Part shown: positions 10,710-21,149 of the stretch, in pieces | Position numbering within the stretch: position 1 is the first letter of the stretch | Layout of the letters: each line of letters begins with the position of its first letter | DNA from: Plantago elongata | Taxonomy: Eukaryota > Streptophyta > Magnoliopsida > Lamiales > Plantaginaceae | Reading direction: 5' to 3' | Length of the DNA stretch: 33,831 nt | Assembly (NCBI GenBank): GCA_036897095.1 | Contig: JAYMSP010001289.1 | Span: 1 to 33,831, forward strand | Notes under the pieces: generated by a model | Databases searched by the model: none | Told to the model about the DNA's origin: nothing | Seen by the model: the letters and a program-made list of their open reading frames with translations, nothing else | Position numbers and translations under genes: made by a program

Positions 10710-11422
10710 GTGAGTGATTTCCACTCCGTCTTACTAAAATAGTAAGATTTTCGGCATCAGGCCCTGGGAAAGTTGTTATCTTTCAAAGTCTTCCTATTCC
10801 AGTACTTGTTCTCGCTTGCTTGCTTGATTTTGACTTCGACTATGTGACGACATCTCGAGCGACTACGACACGACTACTAACTATTTGGTTATTCGTGTTG
10901 TGATCTATTATTCTGTATTCTGATTATATCTCGCTATTCCACATGATATGCATTGCATGAAAAAAATGGATTTCAAAAGCAACCACACTATTTTGGAAAA
11001 CTTGGGAAACCGACTTGTTCGACAAAAATTTATAAAGAGGTCTACAACTCTATTCTTTCGGGCTCTTGCTTGCTTGTTCAGACGATTCAAACGGTCCTAC
11101 ATATTCGAGTTGCGATGGGTCGTTGCCCATCAGTTTATGCAACACCGGCGAGGTCACGCCTCCATCTTGTTATTTGACCAATACCTGATCAGTTTGGTCC
11201 AGCCCAAGACAATTACTGTTAAAGTACTGTGAATCTAGCACCTTTTTATGTGCTATGATCTTGCTTGCTTGCTTGTGAATCCGGTTTCCATTTTAAAATT
11301 GCTTGAACAACTTGTGGTGGTTTGCTATCTTGTTGCATTCATGCTCATCTTGATATATGTTTGATTATCCTCACTAAGTCTATACAACTTACACTCTTCT
11401 TGTTCTAATTATGATTTCCCAG
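10710..11422 (+). other. candidate U5 intron in LTR B
   Basis: Donor AAAG|GTGAGT at 10710 and acceptor GATTTCCCAG ending 11422 bound the segment that is shared with A (8225-8982). The exon-like stretch before it (about 10671-10709) follows an acceptor-like TTTATTCAG. Splicing is inferred from motifs and conservation only. Confidence 0.3.
11236..11255 (+). promoter_or_regulatory. conserved U5 hairpin, B copy
   Basis: TAGCAC/GTGCTA stem identical to A's 5' LTR, with an 8-nt loop instead of 7. Stem kept and loop changed suggests RNA structure. Confidence 0.4.
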
Positions 11423-11628
11423 GTGTAGAGCACGAAGTGAGGATGGGATAGACAGACTGACTCTAAACTTCTCTAGTTATTCCGCTGCTAATTTGTTAGA
11501 TGTATGATATGACTTTTGACCTGTGAATTATATTTGGGGTCTGTAATGATGTTTGGATATATGTATTTGGAAGTTCGGCATAATCCTTTACGTCCGAACC
11601 TACCCCGATCCTGCCCCGCTCTGCTACA

Positions 11629-11932
11629 ATGGTACTGAATTTGTCAATCGGTATAAAAGAGTTTCGTACCTGCAAAGGTATACAACATCAACTATCTTCC
11701 GTAAGGACACCACAACAAAATGGTGTTGCTGAAAGGAAGAATATGACCCTCAAAGAAGTTGCAAGGACAATGCTAGCTGACACTGAAATAAGTGAAATTT
11801 ATTGGGTTGAAGATGTAAATACATCATGCTACACTCAGAACAGATGTTTGATAAACAAGCACCATGACAAAACTCCTTATGAGCTTTTGGTAGGTAGACC
11901 CCCTAATATCAAACATTTGAGGGTGTTTGGAA
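11629..11932 (+). pseudogene. copia integrase fragment (element D)
   Basis: Frame 1 carries the C-terminal half of a Ty1/copia integrase: FRTCKGIQHQLSSVRTPQQNGVAERKN with the catalytic Glu, then YWVEDVNTSCYTQNRC and PYELLVGRPPNIKHLRVFG. The text begins at NGTEF, just after where the second catalytic Asp (SDNGTE) should be, so solo LTR B sits at that point. The left part of D must lie left of the nest, outside the window. The fragment ends by a deletion joint at 11931-11933. Confidence 0.85.
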
Positions 11933-12785
11933 TTGAATTACTTTCTAGGATTGCAAGTCAAGCAACTCAATGATGGAATATTCATTAGTAAAACAAAGTA
12001 TGCAAAAGATATGCTCAACAAGTTTAATCTTAAGCATTCTGAAGAATGCCAAGATACTCATGAGCATAGGAACCAAAATGACTTATACTGAAGCTGATAA
12101 GAGTGTTGAAGAACATATGTATAGGAAGTTGATAGTTTCACTACTATACCTTACTGCAAGTAGACCTGATATTCAATATGTAGTTGGTGTGTGTGCTAGA
12201 TTTCAAACAAATTCTATGCAGTCACATTACAATATTGCTATGAAGATATTAAGGTATGTCAAAGGTACTGTAGAAGTTGGACAGTGGTATCCTAAAGAAA
12301 GTGGATTAAGTTTGGTTGGCTACTCAGATGCTGATTATGCTGGATCAATGTTTGATAGGAAAATTACCACAGGAACTTGTCAGTTTTTGGGAACTAGACT
12401 TATCTCATGGTTTAGCAATAAGCAAAACTCAATTGCAACTTCTACCACAGAAGCTCAATATATTGCTGCTGGTTGGTGTGTTACTCAGATTCTATGGATA
12501 CAACAACAACTCAGAGACTATGGCCTTAATAAAGAGAAAACTCCCATTTTATGTGATAACACAAGTGCTATTGCGATTACTCAAAATCCAATGTTCCATG
12601 CAAGAACTAAGCACATTGATGTTAGACACCACTTCATCAGAGACCATGTTGAAAAAGGTAATATAGAGATTCTAAAGGTTGGCACTAAAGATCAACTTGC
12701 TGATATCTTCACTAAGCCACTCTAGGAAAGTAGGTTTTTAATCTTGAGACATAATCTAGGGTTAATGGAGATGCCTCAGAACTGA
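11933..12785 (+). pseudogene. copia RT end and RNase H (element D)
   Basis: After the joint, frame 2 reads LNYFLGLQVKQLNDGIFISK, the last part of copia RT, so roughly the whole RT core including the YVDD box is deleted. A shift near 12058 leads to frame 3: the YRKLIVSLLYLTASRPDIQY connection, then RNase H with YSDADYAG, SWFSNKQNSIATSTTEAQY, CDNTSAIAI and the closing DQLADIFTKPL. TAG 12723 interrupts; the frame then reads to TGA 12783-12785, the probable original pol end. Wording of the RNase H region is close to Sirevirus-type copia elements. Confidence 0.85.
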
Positions 12786-13386
12786 AAAAGCTCTAAAATA
12801 ATTGAAAAGGATCAAGAGAAAAAGGAAGACAGGTTTCTGAAATGGGTATTCAGAAAGCCTATATGTCAAGAAGGATATCAAGGTTGTTAGATCTCAAATA
12901 CTATGGACAGGTCATATATCCAATGGAAATTTCTGAAACAGGAATTCAGGAAACCATTTAAGTCATGAAGTATGTGAGAACCAGACAATGCAACATTGTA
13001 CCTATTTCTGAGAGTCAAACATGACTCGGTTTTTGTGTTATTACCATTTCTATGATAAGTAACATAAAAACAAGACTTGCTTTCTGAAATAATAGTCCAA
13101 AGGTTTTCTGGTATCACACACATATCTTGCCAAAATTCATTAAGTGGACAAAGGTAAATTTGTTAATTGATATCATTGCTAGATATTGAACATGAGCCCT
13201 TGATAAATAAAGCATTTTAATCTCAACGGGGGAGATTAATTCTCGGCAAGAAACGCCTGTTGAGAAAACAGTCATGGCCCATGATGCATTTAACGCAAAG
13301 TAGAAACGTATACCACGTCGATGCAATGTACACAGTTACACGTACAAATTTCTATACGTATGTTGTATCTATGTAATGTATCTTGT
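12786..13386 (+). other. spacer between pol and accessory gene of D
   Basis: No coding signal. The words TTTCTGAAA and ATTCAGAAA recur here as they do in D's LTR. A purine run in AATCTCAACGGGGGAGATT (13221-13239) is flanked by inverted AATCTC/GAGATT and looks like an extra polypurine tract. Multiple PPTs are a known trait of Sireviruses. Confidence 0.4.
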
Positions 13387-13398
13387 TATATATAAAGG
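13387..13398 (+). promoter_or_regulatory. internal TATA box of element D
   Basis: TATATATAAAGG stands about 190 nt upstream of the accessory-gene ATG at 13591, with CT-rich, gene-like leader sequence between. It suggests that the accessory gene has its own promoter rather than depending only on the LTR. Confidence 0.4.
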
Positions 13399-15175
13399 AT
13401 TCTAGTAAGAGACAAACACTTTTACCAAATCCGAAATTTCACCTTGCATCAAAATAGCAAAAACTCTCTAAGTTTTCTGCAAATCCTTCTGCTAATCTTC
13501 TGAGTATTGATTAGTCTTCTGAAAAGATAGACTAACATTTCTCGAATTCAAGCTCTCTTTCTCTAATCCTACCCAGAAATTCTATATAAGATGGCACCCA
13601 GAAAGACCTCATCCAAGAACTCAGCTGCAACCGCTTCTTCTGATAGGGAGCAAGGAGAAGATAGGGCTTTATAGGTGTTGAACAAACGTTTGTTGGGTAA
13701 TTTCAACCCAGAGGATTAGGTTTCCAACCTCAAAATTAATTGGGGAGCGCACATGGTGGAACAATATATGAATGTGGCAATCACCTCCACTCCTTATAGG
13801 AATCTGATTATGAAGATGGTGAAAAAGGCTCATATGGAGAAATTTCTCTGTGCCGCCCCTTCTAGATTATCTCCAGTTGATGTCCTAGAGTTTTACAACT
13901 CTTCCCAGGTCTACACCAATATTTTGAATGACATTGAAGAAACATCATCAAATCGAAGGTTCAAGGTGTAGAAATACATCTTGATTGTGATGCATTATGC
14001 AATATCTTTCGTCTCAGAAACCGTGGGACAAGATGGGAGATAAAAATAAGAGACAAGGACTTGATCTCTTCAGTCAAGATATTATATGAAGAGGCTGCAA
14101 ATGACCAGATAGAGGACTGCCCCTCATCTTTCATTCTGGGAGACATTAGGACTCGACATTTGTTTGAGAATTGGAACGTGCTCGCCAGCATTCTGCGTAG
14201 ATGCTTGGACGGACACAAAGGAGGCATTGACCAAGTCAGCATGGAGAGATGGATGATAATGGTCATTCCCCAGAAAGAGCTGAAGAACAGAGACAACCTC
14301 TTTAACTGGGGGAAGTATATGTTCATGAAATTTGTGAACCTGGTCAATGAGTTTGAGTCCAAATTGTCAAATGCAGTGCAGACACCAAAGCCAGCATGCA
14401 CTATGGCATGAAAATTTGCTACATTTTAGAAAATTGTGGAGTTTCTCTCAGAGAGCACAAGAAAATACCAGTGACCAACTCTATGTATTGACATGCATAT
14501 GAGGATGCCTTGAAGCAAGTAGCTAAGGATGAGTTGGTTGCTCCGAGCGAAGGTGTACCAGAAGAAGAGGTACAGGTTGAGGTCCCAATTGCGAAGAAAC
14601 CAAGGACCAACAAACCAAAGTCTAGGAAGAGGACTCATCTTGTGATAGAAGAAACTCCTCAACCAGAAAGGGCAACTCAAGAAGTTGAAGCCCAGAGACC
14701 CCTTCCAGCTCAGATAGGAGATCCTTGAGCATAGGCAAGATGTACAGTAAGTGAGCATAATTTGATCGATGAATCGGTACCAGACCTCAACTTGGAGTCT
14801 GATAATGATGATGTGCAACTTCTTCTTGCTCTCAAGAGATTAAGAAAATAAACTCATGGTGGAGCCTCTATCTCAGCTTCACTGCCTCAGAAAGAAAAGG
14901 TTGCAGAGGATGCAATCCCAGAAAAGGCAAATGAAGAAGTCACACACCAGCATGATCAAGAAGGTTTGGTGAATGATGACAGGTTGATGGAAGATGCTGA
15001 CATTGCTTCCACAATAAAGTTGCCAAAAAACTTCATTGCTGAAGAAATTTCTGCATCTGCACAGGTTCCTCAAACTTTTAAAGCGGAAATTCAGAACGTT
15101 CAAGCAGAGTAAAGGTTCGAAGTACCAGAAACTTCAAGCCATGGAACGGAAGCCTTTGTGCCTGAAGAATCACAT

Positions 15176-15840
15176 GTAACAAAAGTGGTTTATATTGAAC
15201 TTGTTAGACATGTATATGCTTAACTTGTTACTCATAAGCTTCATTTGTTACAGGCTTTCATGGAGACCACATAGATGGGGGAAGACACTGCACCCGCCTC
15301 TCTGAATTGAGAAGAGATTCCTTCAACCTCCAATGTACAAGAAACACAACCTCAAGAACAGGTAATAAATTGTCTCTGAAAAGAAATAGTTTTATACTTA
15401 AGAAAAATTCTTGTATATATATAACTCCAAGTGTCTCTGAACAGGCAATAACTGAGAGAGAAGCAGAAGTGATGGAAACATCACAAGTCCAAGAGAATCC
15501 AGAGGTTGCAAAGCCTTCTGAAGAAATTGCTACTGAGCCTTCTGTAGCGGAGGTATGTAAAACATGACCATTGTCTTTTTGAATCTCTTGAACACAATTT
15601 CAAACTTCTTAATATCAATCTCTAAGTTTGATTTTTATTCTCAGGCTCAAGAAGAAAGAATGGAACAAGAGGACTCTATCACTACTCTGGCCTCAGTATC
15701 TGAAGCACCAGTTGCTCAAGAAGAACAAGTAGACGAGCCTAGTGTTGACACACATGTATGCTCAGAAACTTAAACTTCTCTTAAGCTCAAATAAATGCAA
15801 GTTGGTTTGAATAAAACTAATTTGAAACCATTTCTTTCAT
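15176..15840 (+). other. array of small introns and 36-37 codon exons
   Basis: Four candidate phase-0 introns: 15176-15253 (78 nt, GTAACA...TTACAG), 15362-15444 (83 nt, GTAATA...GAACAG), 15553-15644 (92 nt, GTATGT...CTCAG) and 15756-15840 (85 nt, GTATGC...TTTCAT, last base of the acceptor changed). Exons between them are 108, 108 and 111 nt. Each starts GC (Ala) and codes an acidic Glu/Ser/Val/Pro-rich segment, e.g. AITEREAEVMETSQVQENPE and AQEERMEQEDSITTLASVSE. The reading frame stays in phase across every joint, from 14510 upstream to 16479 downstream. The equal lengths suggest tandem duplication of one exon-intron unit. Confidence 0.6.
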
Positions 15841-16580
15841 GCTCAAGAATTACCAGTTATCGACTCTGTCAAATGTTTTAAGCATTGACAAAAGCTCAGA
15901 AAAGCTGATCTTACGGAGCTTGCAAAGGTGATTGACAATCCAGAAAGGAGGGAGCGTGCTCTTGATCTGGAGAACTACATTCATGGTTCATTCCCAGAGT
16001 TCTCCTTTCACCAAATGATGGATTAAGACTTTGATTATTCTCTAAGTGAGAAGCTGATGAACGCCTTCAAAGAAGCTGATGAAGCGACCAAGCGGAAATG
16101 GCTCTGAATATAGTATTACCCCAGACGCTCAAAGTATACCTTTCTGAGCAGGATTACCTTTCCTGAAATAATCAACTTGTTGTCCGATGAAGAGGAGGAG
16201 CATGATGAAAATGAAGTAGAAGACTACTCTGAGGATCGTTCAGAAAGGGGTGAAGGTGATGACAGTGATCACCCAGATAATGATGATGGTTCACTAGGGA
16301 TAGGTGGAATGGGACAAGAAGAAGCCATAAAAGGTAATCCAACTGCTGAAGATTCTTCTCAGTGGTATCAGCCTACATCAAATCAATCACCACCTCCAGC
16401 ACAACAAGATGGTCAATCTCAACAGGGTCAACAAAAAGAACAACAAGCCGATCCCTCTGAAGATCTGAAAGGTCATTAAAGCTAGAGTCACAAGACTCAG
16501 AGAGCTATTAGTTGAAGAGTCCAACCTCAGTCAAGAGTACCAATCTCTAATTGAAGCTAAAGAAGCCTAATTACTGATGA

Positions 16581-17702
16581 TTGAGGCAGAATCTCAAGAA
16601 GAATGCACTTCTTGAAGAAAAGCTCAAACTAAAGAAATATATCGAAGTCACGGTTGCAGAGTTGGACGCTCTGGTGACTGATGATACTGAGCACGATGCT
16701 AAGGCTGCATCAGATAGACCATCTGAGTCATACTCTCAGAAAGACAGCATCAAAGGGAAAGAGAAAGTAGATGCTAAGCCTGCTCATAATGAACCAATTA
16801 TATTGAGCACTGATGATTACGTAGAAACACAAGATTTGGCACCAGAAGAGAACGAGTTGAATGTATCTCACTTAAAGAGATTACTTCTTGCTCCACATAT
16901 TTTCTCATCTCCATCTGCAACTTCTAGAGAAGGAAAATTCCTCGGAAGAAGTACAATGTTTCAAGCACTCAGAAATGAACTCGTTGCTGAAGATTCACAG
17001 GTACTTGATTATGTACCTAATGACCTCAAGCCGGTTGCTAAGCTCCTATTACATAGAGCCACTAGCATAGCTTTGTCTCAAAGAGACTTAGGCATGGTTA
17101 GTGATGAAGACTGCAACATTGCCAAAAGAGCACTTGATGAAGCACAATTTGCTCTGAAGGCTGAGTCTATCTTACGTCCAGTGGAAGAGCTAAACCAAAA
17201 GGATCAGACACTCCTTCAAGAGAATATAGAGCTCATAATAGAAGTTCAGAAGCTAGTCCAGGTGCACAACAACCTGCAACAGAACTTTGAGTCTCTGTCT
17301 CACTCTTATGTTAGTTTGAGTCAGTCACTCATGACTATGGGGGAAGAGAAAGAGAAAAATACCCATAAAGGTAGAGGAAGGATGAGAAAACAAGTCCCCT
17401 CCACAAGTCAGGTTCTAGAGCAGGACATGTCTTTTGAAGAACTAAGATCAAGGCTAAGAAGTATGATAACTAGGGGTTCCAAGGCCCTTGTTATATCTGA
17501 AGGAATTAAGCCTTCTGAAGAAGAACCAAAAAAGGAAGAAGGAGAAATTAAAGATAAAGAGGAAGCCTGTAAGTCTCCACTCATGAACTACAATGATGAT
17601 GATGATGATGATGATGAAGAGACTGGCAGAGATGAGCATCCACTTCACAGGAAGAGAAGAAGAGTGGAAAGCCTTTCAGAAACTCCTCTGGTTGAAAATT
17701 GA
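16581..17702 (+). CDS. longest open part of the accessory gene (coiled coil, acidic tail)
   Basis: An uninterrupted 373-codon frame inside the decayed accessory gene; the ORF-opening codon is not ATG, so this is an internal segment, not a gene with its own start. Order: Leu/Lys/Glu-rich helix (about 1-35), disordered Ser/Asp/Lys segment, a folded-looking stretch around FLGRSTMFQALRNELVAEDS, a long coiled coil (VEELNQKDQTLLQENIELI, about 195-250), a basic patch (KGRGRMRKQ), then an acidic tail with eight Asp in a row and a closing basic HRKRRRVE. The latter resembles a nuclear localisation signal. Staying open for 1.1 kb amid many stops is notable. Confidence 0.5.
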   Translation: MRQNLKKNALLEEKLKLKKYIEVTVAELDALVTDDTEHDAKAASDRPSESYSQKDSIKGKEKVDAKPAHNEPIILSTDDYVETQDLAPEENELNVSHLKRLLLAPHIFSSPSATSREGKFLGRSTMFQALRNELVAEDSQVLDYVPNDLKPVAKLLLHRATSIALSQRDLGMVSDEDCNIAKRALDEAQFALKAESILRPVEELNQKDQTLLQENIELIIEVQKLVQVHNNLQQNFESLSHSYVSLSQSLMTMGEEKEKNTHKGRGRMRKQVPSTSQVLEQDMSFEELRSRLRSMITRGSKALVISEGIKPSEEEPKKEEGEIKDKEEACKSPLMNYNDDDDDDDEETGRDEHPLHRKRRRVESLSETPLVEN

Positions 17703-18872
17703 AGAACTCCTTATGGAATCACCAAGTCAACTCAAGGTGAAACTTCCAGCAAATAACCCAGAAAGCAAGTAGAACTGGAGAAAGGTCTGAATAGAAGAAT
17801 GAATAGGAACATGCAGTTTAGCAGAGTTCAAGAAGAAGAACAAGAAGAAAGACCAGTTGCTGCTCAGATTGAGTATGTCAAGACTAATGATAGCCAATCA
17901 TCCTACAGGTGCATACATCTCCAGAATGGGTAGTGGATTCTTGAGCTACATCATCTGCTATTGAACAAGAAGTTTCCAGATCCTATCTATATGCAAATGA
18001 TGGCATGGAAAACCAATAAGCCTACTCTGCTTAATCCTAAGAATAGAAGTGGCTTAATTTTGAAGTTCATATAAGGACTGAGGCTATGAAGAAGCCATCG
18101 GATGAAATCTGTCCTTATCCAAAGCCAAATGATGTACACAAGACCAGAAAGTTAGATGGTTTTCTCAACAAACAGAACAAACTAGTTGTTCAAACCTACG
18201 AGTCATTTTGCATGACAAGGGAACAATACCAGGATGATATTGCATACTGTGAAGAAATTAACAAGTATTTTAAGGTATCTTTGTTGAAGATCAATAATGC
18301 TTGGGTGTGAGGAAAGTACTTTTGAGTCAAGAACTTTGTGAAGTCTAACAAAAACTATCTGGAAAAACATGAAGACCCTGACAAAGCTTACAAAGAGATT
18401 TGTGATTTATCCAGAAAAACATAGCTCTCTGTCAGAAGGCTACTTTATGAATATATTGAAGACTGCAGGAAGGTTGATCCCAATTGATTGAAGATGCTGA
18501 AGAACTTAAGGTTTCTGACCTAAGTTATTTTTGAAGATTTGAAGACTAGTTCATTTGGATATTTACTTGGAGCTTGGACTCTCATGTTATCCTAATTTAC
18601 TTAGTATTTTGTAATCCTGTTGACTGTATTTCTTTGTAATACATTTGTGAAAGTTTTCTTATGCTTTGTAATGTCCTTTCTGTAGATCATACTCTCAGAA
18701 ATCATATATAAGAAGATAACTTGTCAGCAAAGATCACTTCTTGTGATTTGGTTGATATTTACTTTCTGCACTTAATTTATCTGATTGAATAACTTTTAAA
18801 ATGATTAAGCGGTGGATTGTTTTCAGTTCCATGTTTGTAATAGGACTTTAAGATAGTCATGGGTGACTGATC

Positions 18873-18885
18873 AAAAAGGGGGAAA
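18873..18885 (+). promoter_or_regulatory. polypurine tract of element D
   Basis: AAAAAGGGGGAAA stands two nt before the LTR start TGTTAGGAATATC at 18888. It would prime plus-strand synthesis. Confidence 0.8.
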
Positions 18886-18887
18886 TT

Positions 18888-20132
18888 TGTTAGGAATATC
18901 TGTAAGTGTTTTTGATCAATCATCACGTAACTTATCTTTAGTACAGAAAGGTGACTATTACTCTCGGTTCACTTGAACATTGTAAAGAGGAATCACTTAG
19001 TATGTTACTCTAGTTAAACTTGTATTAGGATTGTTTAGGTCTCTGAATGTAATTTTTATATTTTTAGGCCATGAAGAAGGATCCAAGCAATGGTGTTTAA
19101 TCGAAGATTTGAAGACTGAAGATTGCACGAGTTTAATGAAGACATAAATGATTAGTCTCCTCAGAAAGACTATGTTCAGAAAGCTGTTTAATGGTGCATT
19201 TGGCACGTTACACCTCTCTGGAGATATGTCATTATTAAGTCAAGGAGCATGCTAGCATTCAGAAAGGCACATGTGTCCGTTGAGACTACATGACAAAGAA
19301 ATAGTATAGTGTATTAATTACATTGACTGAAAAGTCGCTCCAGCAAACCCTCTCTGAAAAATGAAATAGTGACTTCTAAGTACTTATTTCGAGATACCAA
19401 CGCTAAGAAGCTCAAACGGATACTATTCGAACGACACTCAAATTCATCTATAAATATCAACACTTAGAAGCTGAGAAATACACACACACGAACTATGCTC
19501 ATACTTTCATATCAAGCAAGTATTATCTCAAGCATTCATACTACAATTATCCAAGCTTACAGTTGCGGTCATACAACTCGAAGAATTACTAGTAGTTCTA
19601 GGTGTCCTGAACCTTAACAAGAGCTAGATTATCTGTGAAAGAGTTGAACGCTCAGATACCCTTTCTGAAGTTCATTCTCCAGAACAGTTATCAACACTTG
19701 GGTCAGAAAGGATAATCCTTCCATATACTGAACAAGTATATTATGTTGTGATTTCTTCACCAACTCTCTGGATAAATAGCTGAAAAGTTATTTAAAGAGT
19801 AGCCTGAAAATCAATCATATAACCAACATCATTAAGGCGTGGAGTACAGGAAGTACTTGGTTTGGAAAATCAAGGAAAAGCTCCAAGGTTATCTTGAGTA
19901 CATGAAGTACTTGGCTTTAGAAGCTAGGGAACAATTTAGGGGGAACATTTGGTTGGGAACCATTTGTTGTAAGGATCTTAGAATAGAATACATTGTAAGG
20001 AGAACTCAATTATCTATTCTAGTGGATTCTAGGTTTCAAAAAGGCCGGAGTGGACTAGTTGGAGGATTACGCCACCTCCAGAAACCACTATAAGTTGTTG
20101 TGTTATTTACTTACTGTATTTACATTCCAGCA

Positions 20133-20174
<42 letters not shown>

Positions 20175-20228
20175 TATTACTGTGAAGCACATTAACGTTT
20201 ATCTATCGCTTAAAGCCTTCCGCTCTCT
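18888..20228 (+). repeat. 3' LTR of copia element D (right end approximate)
   Basis: It starts TGTTAGG after the PPT. A TATA box CTATAAATA lies at about 19449-19457. CTCTCTGAA and TTCAGAAAG words recur through it. The right end is set by the start of recognisable integrase of element E (minus strand) at about 20229; I cannot see a clear terminal CA, so the end is uncertain by perhaps 60 bp. No second copy of this LTR is in the window to check against. Confidence 0.65.
20134..20173. repeat. (CA)20 microsatellite
   Basis: Forty bases of uninterrupted CA dinucleotide near the right end of D's LTR. Likely length-variable between individuals. Confidence 0.97.
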
Positions 20229-21144
20229 GAATAACCGGGTGCACCTCAATTTGTCATCAACAATAGTAAGAAAATATCTCTTGTTATTGTAAGAAGGGGT
20301 ATGAAAAGGACCCCAGATATCAACATGAATCAACTCAAACAAATTTGCAAAACTTTAATATTTTCATTGAAACCGAGTCTCTTTTGCTTACAAAAATGAC
20401 AAATGTCACAATTTCTTGATTCAGCATTACAAAATTTTGAATTGAAATCTGGTGTACACCATCCAATTTATTGATAGAAGTATGGAATAATCTCATATGC
20501 CAAAGCCTGAAAGATTCTAACTGAGGTATATTGACAACATTGACTGTAGAATTAGAATAGAAAGCCTGAGTAACTTCTCTTCTGATATGATATAGTCCTT
20601 CTTTAAAATCACCAAATCCAATCACCTTTCTTGTTGTCATATCCTGCAGTTCACAGATAAACTTAAAGAAATGACAACTTAACTTTTCATAATAAGCTAG
20701 ATGATGGTCTGAAACAAGATTAAAGGTGAATCTAGGAACATATAACACATTATGTAAAGTCAGTGTAGTATTTATCACCACATCACCACTCTTTGTTGTA
20801 GTAATACTATCACCTATAGGCAATTGAATATCAATACTCACAATCTTAATATTATCAGTATGAAAAGATTCATCACATACCATATGATCTGTAGCTTCAA
20901 TGTCAAGCACCCACTTATTATTTTGACCAGCAAGTGAGATAGAAGAAAGAGCAAACCTACTGAAAATACGTACCTTTGCTTTGCTCTTGAGAGTTGATGG
21001 AATTTCACACACTACAACAACAACTTTGTGAACTCGACTTGTACAGTTCACTTGAGATTGCTGAAATTGCCTAAACTGCATAAACTGAGCATACAAATCA
21101 GCATTCATACCATTCATATCTTCTGCAAGTTCTTGAGAAACCAC
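20229..21144 (-). pseudogene. copia protease and integrase N-terminus (element E)
   Basis: Minus strand. Reading down from 21144: linker, then the protease motif WVLDIEATDHM, where the catalytic Asp-Ser-Gly has become Asp-Ile-Glu; next the GAG-pre-integrase zinc region (LWHMRLFHTS with His residues) and CxxC-like remnants. TGA-type stops occur at 20337. Past this stop the frame goes on as FELIHVDIWGPF and YFLTIVDD, which contain the first integrase Asp. It breaks off at about 20229 where D's LTR begins, so D appears inserted in E's integrase. The rest of E should lie beyond the left of the window. Confidence 0.8.
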
Positions 21145-21149
21145 TGCAT

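Larger units (their letters stand above)
9190..11628 (+). mobile_element. solo gypsy LTR (element B), diverged relative of A
   Basis: The right half from 10710 follows A's U5 in order: GTGAGTGATT, TTTCGGCATC, a GGAAAGT block, the CAAAAGCAACCACAC block, TACCTGATCAGTTTGGTC, the hairpin, TGATTTCCCAGG and TCGGCATAATCCTTTACGTC. The left half (9190-10670) is T/G-rich and unlike A. Ends TGTAG (9190) and CTACA (11628) are inverted. Flanks TTGGTAC and ATGGTAC differ by one base, consistent with a target duplication around GGTAC. No internal domain follows: copia integrase continues at 11629. The region 9190-10670 has no credible gene. Confidence 0.7.
13591..18523 (+). pseudogene. accessory gene of element D in the env position, multi-exon, decayed
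   Basis: A long plus-strand coding region lies between pol and the 3' LTR. From ATG 13591 (MAPRKTSSKNSAATASS) an N-terminal globular part reads in frame 1 to about 13950, with TAG at 13672 and 13717, then frame 3 to 14411. It includes MVEQYMNVAITSTPYRN and VDVLEFYNSSQVY, and its layout recalls the 'putative plant transposon protein' domain. Frame 2 follows from about 14412: a basic patch (KKPRTNKPKSRKR), then Glu/Ala-rich linker to 15175 with four stops. Next come phase-0 microexons to 15755, an acidic and Gln/Pro-rich segment to 16479, and a coiled-coil and acidic region open from 16581 to 17702. Weaker coding text runs to TAA 18521. The position fits the env-like gene of Sireviruses, but I see no signal peptide or membrane span, and the basic, acidic and coiled-coil parts suggest a nuclear or particle-associated protein. 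Function is unknown; capture of a host gene is the alternative. Confidence 0.6.

Noticed and set aside
10948..11232. 94-codon ORF in the U5 of LTR B
   Set aside because: It overlaps the segment conserved as DNA between A and B; in A the same region is not open.
12887..13326. Minus-strand ORFs of 78 and 70 codons in the spacer of D
   Set aside because: No homology and opposite to the element's transcription; the region carries regulatory-type motifs instead.
20059..20292. 77-codon ORF across the CA microsatellite
   Set aside because: Its body is a Thr-His run made by the dinucleotide repeat.
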